Assembly (NCBI GenBank): GCA_946409645.1
Contig: CAMJXE010000015.1
Coordinates: forward strand, 1 to 44,337
Direction of reading: 5' to 3'
Length of the DNA stretch: 44,337 nt
Origin: an uncultured Bacteroidales bacterium
GTDB taxonomy: Bacteria > Bacteroidota > Bacteroidia > Bacteroidales > WCHB1-69
A program made the position numbers and the translations under genes. Under the pieces are notes generated by a model. It had not been told where the DNA came from and did not search any database. It was given only the letters and a program-made list of their open reading frames with translations. Below, piece by piece: positions 17,576 through 26,500 of this stretch; position 1 is the stretch's first letter; every line of letters begins with the position of its first letter.

Positions 17576-18678
17576 GGATTTTGCATTAAATAGACCGTGT
17601 CTTTCACTATTGCGGTGTCACGGACCACCACCGTGTCGTTCACTACAATCTCTTTGGTGACGACGATGATTTGGGGTTTGGTTGCCGACTTTTGTTGTTT
17701 CACTGGCGCAATCGCTTTGGAAGGCTTGGTTGTTGATCCGGGCTCTGTTTGTAAACTGCTCTCGACGATGGTGTAGGGGACGACGTTTTCCAACGTCGTA
17801 GAGTTGGACGCAGATTGCAAACTGTTCTCGGCGATTGTGTCGGCTGGAAGGCTTACTGAGGATTCAGCGGGTGCGACAGGCTCTTGCAACGGACTGTTAT
17901 CCAGCGAAGTACGAGCAATCTGCCACGCGCAAACGCCGCCAGCGACCCCTGCGATGGCGGCGGTAGTCAAGGCCGCACGGTGCGCCGCCACAAAGACGCC
18001 CGCACTGGACGGTGACTCCGCCGCTGCTTGCCTTATCTGCGTGGTAGTGAGCGGCTTCGCAGGCGCGTAGGTCAGCGAGGCGAGTCTGTTGCGGAACATC
18101 CGGTCGGTGCGGGCGGCCTCGGAATGCTGTAATAAGAATAGTAGTATCATGACAAAAACTCCCTTTTTGCGTTTTTCTTTCTCGTGCGCCATTTGGGTGA
18201 GCAGCTGCCGCAGCCGTTTGCGGGCGCGGTAGAGCGTCTCCTTGGAGCTGGCGATGGAGATGTTCAGCAGGTCGGCAATGTAGGCATGTGACTGGTTGTC
18301 AATGGCATAAAGGTTGAAGACGGTACGCTGCGGAACCGGCAGCTGTTGCACCGCTTCGAGCAGTTCCTCCCGCGTGAAGTCCGTTTCCCAAATGGATGTC
18401 TCCTCGGAGGCGACATCGGGGGTCTCCTCCTCCACAATCGGCACAGTATCCATGCTTTGTCGCAGGTGCTGGATGGCGTGGTTCACGGTGATGCGCATCA
18501 GCCAGGCCTCGAAGCGGCCGGTGGCGCGGTAGGTGTCTGCGCGCTCCATCGCTTTGAGGAACGCCTCGTGCGCCAAATCCTCCGCCAACGCCAAGTCATT
18601 GACATAGCGGTGGCAAGCGCCGATCATCCGTCCGATGTTGGCCGCATACATCCTTTCCCAAAATGCTGCATTCTCCAT
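17572..18678 (-). CDS. ECF-type sigma factor with a transmembrane C-terminal extension
   Basis: Residues 1-75 match sigma region 2 (ACHRYVNDLALAEDLAHEAFLKAM, FEAWLMRITVNHAIQHLR) and residues 100-160 match region 4 (LPVPQRTVFNLYAIDNQSHAYIADLLNISIASSKETLYRARKRLRQLL). Instead of ending at ~165, the 368-residue protein continues with a basic stretch, a short hydrophobic stretch (GVFVMILLFLLQ, 173-184), a soluble part, a clear membrane segment (AALTTAAIAGVAGGVCAWQIA, about 235-255), a Ser/Thr/Pro-rich linker and a tail with the D-T-V repeat VVNDTVVVRDTAIVKDTVYL. The frame is continuous. The predicted layout is cytoplasmic sigma domains tethered to the inner membrane with a ~110-residue periplasmic tail. 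The start at 18678 is chosen because a promoter element sits at 18706-18713. The domain fusion resembles a sigma factor joined to an anti-sigma-like membrane domain. Confidence 0.82.
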   Translation of the reverse strand: MENAAFWERMYAANIGRMIGACHRYVNDLALAEDLAHEAFLKAMERADTYRATGRFEAWLMRITVNHAIQHLRQSMDTVPIVEEETPDVASEETSIWETDFTREELLEAVQQLPVPQRTVFNLYAIDNQSHAYIADLLNISIASSKETLYRARKRLRQLLTQMAHEKEKRKKGVFVMILLFLLQHSEAARTDRMFRNRLASLTYAPAKPLTTTQIRQAAAESPSSAGVFVAAHRAALTTAAIAGVAGGVCAWQIARTSLDNSPLQEPVAPAESSVSLPADTIAENSLQSASNSTTLENVVPYTIVESSLQTEPGSTTKPSKAIAPVKQQKSATKPQIIVVTKEIVVNDTVVVRDTAIVKDTVYLMQNP

Positions 18679-18705
18679 TTTTTCGCCTTGTACATGATGA
18701 TGACG

Positions 18706-18713
18706 CAAAAATA
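18706..18713 (-). promoter_or_regulatory. Promoter -7 element of the sigma factor/barrel operon
   Basis: TATTTTTG followed by CGTC on the minus strand, 27 bp before the ATG at 18678. It excludes the longer frame that starts at 18717. Confidence 0.65.
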
Positions 18714-18791
18714 GCAAAAGGTAACACTCGCAGAGAAAATTTTTTTCGTTGCAGGTTGTGGGGATTAATCTCCGCAGATCGCGAGGTGGTT

Positions 18792-19394
18792 TTATTGGCT
18801 TGCCTCCTGCTTGCGTTCCAATTCCTCCAAACGTTCCTTCAACGCGCGGATTTCATCGTCATTCTCCCGTTTCACCGTGTGCTTGAACTTGAACATCGCC
18901 AAGTTCAACTCAAAGGAGGTCTCGCTGCTCTGGACCGGCATCACATCCGTCAGCAAATCCTCCACCAACTGACCGCCGCGCTGCAGCAAAGTCTTCTGCT
19001 CCACGGAGTTCTCCTCTTGCTGCGGAACTTGTATGATAACTCTTGACAGTTCCTTCAGTTTCGCATACGCCTCCACAATGGCAATAGTAGTCTCCACAGC
19101 CTGCGGACTTTTCAGTATCGTGGCCAGCATGTAAAGACCCTTTTCGGTGAAGGCTTTGGGCAACTGGCGAGTCTTTTGATATTTTGTGGTCAAAAATTTT
19201 GACCGCAAATCCTTAAATTCTTGGTTTTCAAGTTGGAAGATGTATCCTTGCGGAAATTTCTCGGGATTGTTCCTCACCGCTTGATTAATTTCCTTTGTCT
19301 GCACACCATACAGTTCCGCCACATCGGAGTCCAATATCACCTGCTGGTCTCTGAGGGTGATAATCTTGTTTTCAACTTCTATAATGTTCGTCAT
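18792..19394 (-). CDS. ORF6N domain DNA-binding protein
   Basis: The 200-residue protein carries an N-terminal ORF6N domain (KIITLRDQQVILDSDVAELYGVQTKEINQAVRNNPEKFP; then AFTEKGLYMLATIL), a fold shared with phage KilA-N/Ant-type proteins, and a C-terminal coiled coil (DDEIRALKERLEELERKQ). Such proteins are found in phages and as stand-alone chromosomal genes in Bacteroidota; function is mostly unknown, probably DNA binding. It has its own promoter (19436-19443). The region upstream contains a TonB remnant and a duplicated promoter, so this is a small accessory spot. Confidence 0.88.
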   Translation of the reverse strand: MTNIIEVENKIITLRDQQVILDSDVAELYGVQTKEINQAVRNNPEKFPQGYIFQLENQEFKDLRSKFLTTKYQKTRQLPKAFTEKGLYMLATILKSPQAVETTIAIVEAYAKLKELSRVIIQVPQQEENSVEQKTLLQRGGQLVEDLLTDVMPVQSSETSFELNLAMFKFKHTVKRENDDEIRALKERLEELERKQEASQ

Positions 19395-19434
19395 AACACT
19401 TTATTTTAATGATTGAATAATGATATTTCCGTCT

Positions 19435-19455
19435 GCAAATATACAACGAAAACGA
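19435..19455 (-). promoter_or_regulatory. Promoter of the ORF6N gene, one copy of a duplicated promoter segment
   Basis: TATATTTG (complement of 19436-19443) fits the -7 consensus and is 42 bp before the ORF6N start. The 21 bp here recur with one difference at 19821-19841 in the same orientation. Confidence 0.55.
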
Positions 19456-19662
19456 GCCCTTGTCAAGGGTTTTGTGAAATTTTTTTATCCTTGAAAATCA
19501 ATAAATTGAAAACTAATTTTAACTATCCCGTCTTGATTAGTTAATTTTTCAGGTCGGATTTCGCAGGATTTCGGGAAGAGATGGCGAGGACAATATCTTC
19601 GCGAATCGCAGGGATCACGAGAAAATATCTCATACGACACGCGGGTGATACGCCGCTGAGCA

Positions 19663-19821
19663 CTAAAAAAGACCGTAATACAGGATCAGTCGATACCGAC
19701 AATCCACAGAACGACCGTTTTTCGCGGCAGGATTCCAACGGGGCATCTCATTGACAATGCGGAGCGCCTGCTCGTCCAAGGCGGGGAACAGAGGGAAAGT
19801 CAGATTCAGCAAACAACGCCG
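19663..19821 (-). pseudogene. Remnant of a TonB C-terminal domain
   Basis: Read leftward without a start codon, the frame gives FPALDEQALRIVNEMPRWNP, then AAKNGRSVDCRYRLILYYG and a stop. This follows the TonB energy-transducer C-terminal pattern (Ala-Leu-x-Val-Val-x-x-Met-Pro-x-Trp-x-Pro-Gly-x-x-x-Gly-x-x-Val). The membrane anchor, proline-rich span and the N-terminal part of the domain are missing. A -7 promoter copy lies directly at its left end of transcription (19822-19829), too close for an intact gene, so the 5' part was lost by deletion. Similarity was judged by eye only. Confidence 0.55.
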
Positions 19822-19841
19822 CAAATATACAACGACAACGA
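19821..19841 (-). promoter_or_regulatory. Second copy of the duplicated promoter segment
   Basis: GCAAATATACAACGA (plus strand) and the next six bases match the ORF6N promoter region at 19435-19455 with one difference. TATATTTG points leftward into the TonB remnant. Confidence 0.5.
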
Positions 19842-19850
19842 ACTTTATAG

Positions 19851-19883
19851 AAAACCGGGGTGCACGACGATGTCGCGCACCCC
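19851..19883 (-). terminator. Rho-independent terminator of the ferritin gene
   Basis: GGGGTGC and CGAC pair with GTCG and GCACCCC (19857-19883) around a GAT loop with a single A/C mismatch. On the minus strand the stem is followed by a short T run (complement of 19851-19854). It lies 25 bp past the ferritin stop. Confidence 0.75.
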
Positions 19884-19908
19884 TGTTTATTCATTGCTTT
19901 TCAATGTC

Positions 19909-20424
19909 TTAGTCGAGCACCAGGCTGGGGGCGCTGTAGGCACGGGCGGCGAGCTCCTGGTTGAGCATATAGAGGCTGCGGGGGTCGCTGCCGAAGAGTT
20001 CCATCTTCGAAATCATATCGCGGGCGTTGGTCTCCTCTTCGCCTTGCTCTTTGACGAACCAGTCGAGGAACTGCATAGTGCGGAAATCCTTGACCTTGTT
20101 GGCGGCGTCATAGATAGTGTGGATCGAGGCGGTCACATACTCCTCGTGCTCCAGACCGGCCTTCAGCACGTCCATATCTTTCTTGAACACCTTGTCGGGC
20201 TTGGCGACGGCACCCAGCGTCACGGGGCAGTCGTTGTTCTGCATATAGCGGTAGAACAGCATAGCGTGGTCGCGCTCCTCCTGGGCCTGGATCATATACC
20301 AGTTGGCGAAACCGTTCAGACCGCGGCGCTCGAAATAGTTGGACATATCAAGATAGAGATAGGCGCTGTAAAGCTCCTTGTTGATTTGATCGTTAAGCAG
20401 ATCGGCTACTTTTTTGTTAAGCAT
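19909..20424 (-). CDS. ftnA: Bacterial non-heme ferritin
   Basis: The 171-residue protein has the ferritin four-helix pattern and the ferroxidase ligands Glu17, Glu50 and His53 (QAQEERDHA), with later Glu residues in GLEHEEYVTASI and KEQGEEETNA, and the FANWYMIQAQEE signature. It oxidises and stores iron in a 24-subunit cytoplasmic shell. It is a single-gene unit with its own promoter (20490-20497) and terminator. Confidence 0.96.
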   Translation of the reverse strand: MLNKKVADLLNDQINKELYSAYLYLDMSNYFERRGLNGFANWYMIQAQEERDHAMLFYRYMQNNDCPVTLGAVAKPDKVFKKDMDVLKAGLEHEEYVTASIHTIYDAANKVKDFRTMQFLDWFVKEQGEEETNARDMISKMELFGSDPRSLYMLNQELAARAYSAPSLVLD

Positions 20425-20489
20425 AATTGTTGGTTTTTATAGATTATTGTCGAAAAAGACGGATTAAAGACGCTCCTGTTTTTCAGCTG

Positions 20490-20497
20490 CAAAGATA
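20490..20497 (-). promoter_or_regulatory. Promoter -7 element of ferritin
   Basis: TATCTTTG followed by CAGCTG on the minus strand; the leader to the ATG at 20424 would be about 60 nt, longer than elsewhere in the window and open to post-transcriptional control. Confidence 0.6.
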
Positions 20498-20734
20498 CGA
20501 CTATTTTCTTATATGGCAAAAAATAATTCTGACTATTGGTTAACCCTTGCCAAATACTTGGGAAGTAGGACCAAAAGACACATTGTGCTTGCAGGTGTTA
20601 TCGGTGAGAACAATGAAATTGCTTTTACAAGAGGCTTTGATTCGCATTTATGCTTATCCGCTTCGACCAATAATGCTCATTATTGATTGGCCAAACAATT
20701 TTTCAACCACCCCAGCTTCAATAACCAATAACCA
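20498..20734 (+). other. Intergenic stretch with a possible small ORF (20513-20686)
   Basis: A plus-strand frame of 57 codons starts ATGGCAAAAAATAATTCTGA and ends in TGA at 20686 (protein start MAKNNSDYWLTLAKYLG). No promoter or ribosome-binding site was recognised and I do not know a family for it; it may be a remnant. A small inverted repeat (CAATAAT/ATTATTG) lies near its end, and short repeated AATAACC units precede the rlmH stop. Confidence 0.2.
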
Positions 20735-21205
20735 TTAATGATGATACGGCTCCCCCTTCAGAATCGTGCACGCCCGGTAGAGCTGCTCGGCGAAGATCAG
20801 GCGCACCATGATGTGCGGGAATGTGAGCTTCGAAAGGGCCAACTGGGCGTTCTGGCGGGCATAGACGGCGTCGGAGAAACCGTACGCGCCGCCGATGACA
20901 AATGTGAGCGTCTTCAACCCCGAGTTGGCACGCTGCTGGATGAACTCCGCGAATTGGACAGAGGTTTTCTCCTTGCCGCGCTCGTCCCACAACACCACGT
21001 ATTCGTCCGACTCTATCTTCTTGAGAATCAATTCTCCCTCACGCTTCTTCTGCTCCTCCACCGGCATCGACTTGGCGTTCTTCAAATACGGAATCGCCAC
21101 CATCTCGTACGGGAAATAGGCGGAAATCCTGCCCGCATAGTACTTGATGGCCTCATCGAAGATGTCGCCGTCAGGTTTGCCGATCCATATCAGTTTTATC
21201 TTCAT
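20735..21205 (-). CDS. rlmH: 23S rRNA (pseudouridine1915-N3)-methyltransferase RlmH
   Basis: The 156-residue protein has the SPOUT-class RlmH pattern: MKIKLIWIGKPD at the start, YVVLWDERGKEKTSVQFAEF, the SAM-binding FVIGGAYGFSDAV and the end LIFAEQLYRACTILKGEPYHH. It methylates pseudouridine 1915 in helix 69 of 23S rRNA. It follows sufD after 99 bp containing repeats and no clear promoter, so it may be read from the suf operon. Confidence 0.97.
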   Translation of the reverse strand: MKIKLIWIGKPDGDIFDEAIKYYAGRISAYFPYEMVAIPYLKNAKSMPVEEQKKREGELILKKIESDEYVVLWDERGKEKTSVQFAEFIQQRANSGLKTLTFVIGGAYGFSDAVYARQNAQLALSKLTFPHIMVRLIFAEQLYRACTILKGEPYHH

Positions 21206-21206
21206 A

Positions 21207-21296
21207 GTGATCAGTGATTAGTGAAGAGTGAACTGTATTATACCATTTCCTTGAACAGCCCCGGAGGGGCAAGAGCTCGGTAGCGCGGGGATGGTT
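21207..21296. repeat. Intergenic repeats between sufD and rlmH
   Basis: Two elements abut. One is a run of imperfect AGTGATT/AGTGAAG units (21207-21236). The other is a GC palindrome GCCCC-GGA-GGGGC (21258-21270) followed by AAGAGCTCGGTAGCGCGGGG, resembling dispersed REP-like elements of Bacteroidota intergenic regions. Any role in transcription termination or mRNA stability is inference. Confidence 0.5.
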
Positions 21297-21304
21297 CAGT
21301 AACG

Positions 21305-22678
21305 TTATTCCTCCAACGTTATCGGGAACACAATGTTGTTGTTCAGCATACATTGCGCGCAAACGTTCAATTCTCCGTGCAGACGGTGCTGCACCATGTT
21401 GCTGAGACGGTCGCGGAGGGCTTCGATGGTCACGTTCTGCACGATTTCGTTGGCGAAGGCGAACATGAGCAGACGGTTGGCCGCCGCCTCGCCGATGCCG
21501 CGGGTACGCAGGTAGTACAACGCCTCCTCGTCCAACTGTCCCACCGTCGCGCCGTGACTGCACTGCACATCGTCGGCGTAGATTTCCAAAAACGGCTTCG
21601 TGGTGACGTGTGCCTTGTCGGTCAGCAGCAGGTTCTTGTTGGTCTGGAAGGCCGCCGTGCGCTGCGAATCTTGCGCCACGAGGATGTGTCCGTGGAAGTT
21701 CGCCGATGCCTCGTCATCCATGATGCCCTTGTAGAGCTGGTAGCTCTTGCAGTCGGGCGCGGCATGGTTGACGAAGATGTGGTTGTCGCAAACCTGTTCT
21801 TTGTCAACAAGATACAAACCGTACAGCTTCGCTTCCGCCATCGGCTCGTTGAGGTTGACGTGGAAGGTGTTGCAGATGTAGCCCGCATTGAACGTGATGG
21901 CCGTGGAGGTGAAGGTCGAAAAGCTCTGCTGATGCACGAACACGTGGTTCAGCAGCATGGAAGCGGCATCCTTGTTCTCGGTTTTGTAGTAATGCAGATG
22001 CGCGTTCTCGCCCAAATAAATCTCGGAAACGATATTCGAGAAGGAAGATTCCTTTTGGATGGAATCATCGCACTGGATGACAGAGAGTTCTGTGTTCTTT
22101 CCCATCACAATGAGGTGACGGTTGTTGACTAACAACGGATCAGCGGTGTTCATCAACGAGACAATCTGCATAGGCTTTTCAACCTTCACATTGTCAGGAA
22201 TATAGATGAAAACACCGTCATTGAAGAGGGCTTCGTTGAGGGCCACCAAACCGTTTTCTTTCTCCAAATTGGCATGTGCCAACAGCGGCAGCACCAAGTC
22301 GGGATATTGACGGATGGCTGCGAACAGACTGCCTGTGATCACGCCTTGTTCGTCAACAGTAACTTCTTGCTTCTCAAGAATATACCAACCATTGCTGACA
22401 GGCAGTACCGTGGGGTGCAAATCCTGCACGCGGCACTGGAAATACTCCGCCAACGGGCGATACGGGTCGGGTTGCAGCTTTTGGATGTAGTCGGTTTTCA
22501 CCTTTTTGTTCAGCACCGACTGTTGCCAGCCTTGCAAACGCTTGTCGGGCAGCTCTTTCTGCAAGAAAAGGTCCATCGCTTTCCGACGGAGGTCGCGGAT
22601 AGCCTCCTGTCCGCCGTCAGGATATTGTACCTGGTTTTCGTTGAAAAGTTCCTGGATGAATTGTGTGAACGCTCTCAT
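21305..22678 (-). CDS. sufD: Fe-S cluster assembly protein SufD
   Basis: The 457-residue protein matches SufD: an N-terminal helical part, the central beta-helix core (SSFSNIVSEIYLGENAHLHYY), LYGLYLVDKEQVCDNHIFVNH, and the C-terminal QCSHGATVGQLDEEALYYLRTRGIGEAAANRLLMFAF, which includes the conserved histidine. SufD pairs with SufB and SufC to form the scaffold on which Fe-S clusters are built. Its start overlaps the sufC stop (ATGA). Neither sufB nor a cysteine desulfurase is adjacent. Confidence 0.96.
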   Translation of the reverse strand: MRAFTQFIQELFNENQVQYPDGGQEAIRDLRRKAMDLFLQKELPDKRLQGWQQSVLNKKVKTDYIQKLQPDPYRPLAEYFQCRVQDLHPTVLPVSNGWYILEKQEVTVDEQGVITGSLFAAIRQYPDLVLPLLAHANLEKENGLVALNEALFNDGVFIYIPDNVKVEKPMQIVSLMNTADPLLVNNRHLIVMGKNTELSVIQCDDSIQKESSFSNIVSEIYLGENAHLHYYKTENKDAASMLLNHVFVHQQSFSTFTSTAITFNAGYICNTFHVNLNEPMAEAKLYGLYLVDKEQVCDNHIFVNHAAPDCKSYQLYKGIMDDEASANFHGHILVAQDSQRTAAFQTNKNLLLTDKAHVTTKPFLEIYADDVQCSHGATVGQLDEEALYYLRTRGIGEAAANRLLMFAFANEIVQNVTIEALRDRLSNMVQHRLHGELNVCAQCMLNNNIVFPITLEE

Positions 22679-23436
22679 AACTTGCCCTGTTCATATTCTT
22701 CCTTGATCCAGTCGTAACCGCGCTCTTCCAATTCGAGAGCCAGCTCTTTCGGACCCGATTTCACGATTTTGCCATCGAAAAGCACATGCACCACATCGGG
22801 GACGATGTAGTCCAACAGTCTCTGGTAGTGGGTGATGACGACGATGGCCTTGTCCTCACCGCGGAGGTGGTTGATGCCGTTGGCGACCACGCGGAGCGCG
22901 TCGATGTCGAGGCCGGAGTCGGTCTCGTCGAGGATGGCGAGGTAGGGGTCGAGGAGCGCCATCTGGAAGATTTCGTTGCGCTTTTTCTCGCCGCCGGAGA
23001 AGCCCTCGTTCACGGAGCGGTTGCTGAGCTTGTCGGTGAGTTCGACCACTTTCTGCTTCTCGGCCATCAGTTTGAGGAACTGGGCGCCGTTGAGCGGGTC
23101 GAGGCCGCGGTATTTGCGCACCTCGTTGAGGGCGGTGCGCATGAAGTTGGCGATGCTCACGCCGGGGATCTCCACCGGGTATTGGAAACCGATGAAGACG
23201 CCTTCGCGGGCGCGGTCCTCAATGGACAAATCCAGCAGGTTTTTGCCTTTGAACCAGACATTTCCCTGCGTCACTTCGTAGCCGCTCTTACCGGCGATGG
23301 CGGAAGCCAACGTGCTTTTTCCGGTGCCGTTCGGGCCCATAATGGCGTGCACCTCCCCCGCGTTCACCTCCAAATTCACGCCTTTCAATATCTCTCGATC
23401 CTTGATGGATACGTGTAAATCTTCAATTTTTAACAT
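22675..23436 (-). CDS. sufC: Fe-S cluster assembly ATPase SufC
   Basis: The 253-residue ABC-type ATPase has Walker A GPNGTGKSTL, the SufC-type signature FSGGEKKRNEI, Walker B and D-loop LAILDETDSGLDIDAL and the switch VVITHYQRLLDYI. It drives conformational change in the SufBCD complex. A promoter element lies only 19 bp before the ATG, so in this genome sufC heads the unit instead of following sufB. Confidence 0.97.
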   Translation of the reverse strand: MLKIEDLHVSIKDREILKGVNLEVNAGEVHAIMGPNGTGKSTLASAIAGKSGYEVTQGNVWFKGKNLLDLSIEDRAREGVFIGFQYPVEIPGVSIANFMRTALNEVRKYRGLDPLNGAQFLKLMAEKQKVVELTDKLSNRSVNEGFSGGEKKRNEIFQMALLDPYLAILDETDSGLDIDALRVVANGINHLRGEDKAIVVITHYQRLLDYIVPDVVHVLFDGKIVKSGPKELALELEERGYDWIKEEYEQGKL

Positions 23437-23454
23437 AGTCGGAAATTAAGGGCG

Positions 23455-23462
23455 CAAAGGTA
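23455..23462 (-). promoter_or_regulatory. Promoter -7 element of sufCD
   Basis: TACCTTTG followed by CGCCC on the minus strand, 19 bp before the sufC ATG, giving a leader of about ten nucleotides. It supports a unit that starts at sufC. Confidence 0.6.
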
Positions 23463-23576
23463 CGCTTTTTTTGGACACGGTTGCATGGTTATATTACACT
23501 CGCACAGCGACAGCTCCCCAAAAAAATACTTTGACAATGACTTTAGCTGTCGGATATTTGCTATTGACAAAACATA

Positions 23577-26500
23577 TTAATCCTCAATATGCAGTTGTTT
23601 CAACAAAATACTCTTTGGAGCGACAATGCAGGTTGGGATACCAGAAAAGGGGAAATCGCGGGTGCCGGTTGCACCAGAAACTCGCATCATAACAGGGAAA
23701 GAAACTTGTGTATCAGACACATACAGAATACCTTGCAGATGACGAATTGTGTAAGGCAAATGAATACAATCTATGAGCGGAACCTCCTGCCCGGTACGCA
23801 CATCGACACGATAAAGTTGCAAAAGATCCATAGGGTATGTTGTGGATTCCTGCACGTTTTGCATGGTGGGATCAGAAACCTGTCGGAGAATGAACGCATA
23901 TCGGCAACCCTGCTTTTTGGCCTCCTTGATGAGCCCCTGCTTGAGTTTTGCGTGTGGCAGTTTTTTCTTGTGTTCAAAATCAATGCGAGCGGCTCCTCGT
24001 GTGGCAAAACAACCCTCGTTATGGATGGCCAATTGCTGAAAGCCGTTGCTGTAAGGGGTTGCTTTAGTGACATTTCGGTTACCCATCAGCGTGATCAGCT
24101 CACCTTTTCTGATAATTTCTGTCTCCTGGATTTCCACTCCTTCCGCATCCGTTTTCTCATGACGAACGAAAGTGGATTTGTCGAATTTGTCACCGGTTTT
24201 GTTCGCCGTCACTGAAATATTCTTCGAAGTGATAATATTATCTAATTGATCTTCAAAAAGTTGCTTTTTGAAAGGATACAGAGGATTTGGAGCCATCAGC
24301 GGTTCTCTGTAGGCCAGCAAATTATGATTCGATTCCAATAGCGCAGAGACCAGCAACTGCCCGACAGCATCGCCTTCAATCAACACGGGTCCAGAAAAAA
24401 ATCCCTTTTTCTCTTCGCCCAACTGTTTCACATTCCGCAAATGCGACACTAATCTATCAATCTCATTTTGAACTGTTTGTGAAGAGAAGAGAGAATCTGT
24501 GGATGGAAGGAATATGGTCTTGGTGTCCATATACTCCTTATCGTTCCGTTCCACACCACCCCAAATTTGAACACTGATGACGGAAATCGGGCGGCTGTAG
24601 GTCGTAGTCTCGCTGTTCCAGAAGTAGGTATTACCCAACATAATGTAAATGTTGACTCCAGAGTGGCTCAGGAAGTCGTGCTTAGCGAGCTGCGCAGAGG
24701 CTTCGCGGGCAAAATGTTCCAAATTGTTCAACGTAGGGTACTCGAAAACGCACTCGTCATGGGCTTGTGTCGGCAATGAAATAGAACGATCAGGATTATT
24801 GCGGGATTCTACAGGAACCAAGGCCTGTTTGGTCTTCCACTGCTTGAGTGATTTATTATACTCCGTCTCAGCCGCTTTTCGGAAATCCATGTCAAAAGTG
24901 GAACGGTTTTCAAAAGGCAATGGGTAACTTGCAGGCGGTACCGCGGTCACTGATAAGTTCTCGTTGTTGAAACGGTCACTGCCCAACAACACCTTCGGAA
25001 CAAGTTGTCTGACAGGCTTTTCGTTAGCATAAAACACACTTCCTTCAGATGTTTCAACCGTAAAAATCCGCGCATCGGTCATCAAAAATTCTTCGTAATA
25101 GGGTGCGGTTTCATCTCCAATCTTCAAATGATTCACATCCGCCTCCCACTCACTCTGCGCCGAAAGCCGGAAAAGTTCCGCTGTGGAGATCGGCGTACTG
25201 GAGGCCGTACCGATGATCCCATCCATCTTGATTCTTGGGGGTTTTGGCTCCTTCACTCGCTGCCGAACCTCAACATCGCGGAATAACAACGAAGGTGCCG
25301 AACAGCTGGTCAGCAAATCGTCGTGCTGATTATGACAAGTTATTGTTACACAAATATTTTCACCTCCAGAAGCTAATAAATTGCTGATCCACTGCCACTT
25401 AGTGCCAATCAACATTACATCGCGTACGATTTCATCAGGCTTTCGATGATTCGCACAAATCTCATAACAGACTGTTGGATAAAGGCTTATTATACCATTT
25501 GTGTCACAACGAACCTCTACTTCTTCCACATACAAAGCTTTCTCAAGCGACTGTCTTCTTGCTTCTTGCACTAATAATTCAAACAACTTACTCTTATCCA
25601 ATGTTTTATCGGATTCAACAAAAAGATTGGACTGGCGAGCGGAAGGCAGCAGACAGTTTCCTCGAGCACTACCATTGGATTTGAAAGCATTCGACCGTTG
25701 CATTCGCGTGGAGAGAAATTGCTGGATTACGCCATGGTCAATATGTTGGACTTTATGGCTTTTAACGCCCTCATCATCAAAAACATAAGCCCCTGCACAA
25801 TAAAAACCTCCAACCTTGGAAACAGTAGGATTGCTATATACCGAAAATGACTCAGGCATCACTTGACGCAAAAAATTGTCACTTAACCAGCCGTTATCTG
25901 AATCCTCAAAATCGTGACCTAACAAACTGTGCATCAGTACAGAAGAAGCTTTTGGAGAAAGTAAAACAGGACAATGGGAAATGTCGCATCTCTCCGCGAG
26001 CAGCACGTTCGACAATAACGTCTCCATTTCTGTCATTTCCAATCTCAACGTAGAAGCATCAGGCAATTGGTCAGGAAATTGTCCAAAATACTGTCGTTCA
26101 ACACATTCAGGAATATGATCCTGAGCGGTCTGAAACTCCATTCTTAGGGTTAAGAAAGCGGAATTCTCATTTTGTACAAAGTAACTGTTTTCGCTGTTAA
26201 CCAAATATTTACGAGAAAAAAGACAACGTAATTCCGCTGAAGACTGTAAATTTGAAGTACAATGGCGCAAATTGGACTCCCAGAGCTCTTCGTTCCAATG
26301 CGACTCAATAGAAACAGGTGCTTCGTAGTAACCATCCTTGTCGCTATGCATATAGAGGAACTTCTCAATATCTTCTTCCGCATCAAAATAGGTGGTGGCC
26401 AATTTATTCTCAATAGACCGAATTACAGCATCTTGATATGCTTTTCGGGTTTCTTTCTGAAGTATTTTTCTGACCAATACCGGATTATCTTCCAACGGCA

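Noticed and set aside
19541-19738. 65-codon minus-strand frame near the TonB remnant
   Set aside because: It runs in a different frame from the recognisable TonB remnant over the same bases and shows no family pattern.
23510-23560. 8-bp inverted repeat CGACAGCT/AGCTGTCG as a terminator of the TldD-like gene
   Set aside because: It lies on the wrong side (past the stop by little and with a 31-nt loop) and has no T run on the minus strand.
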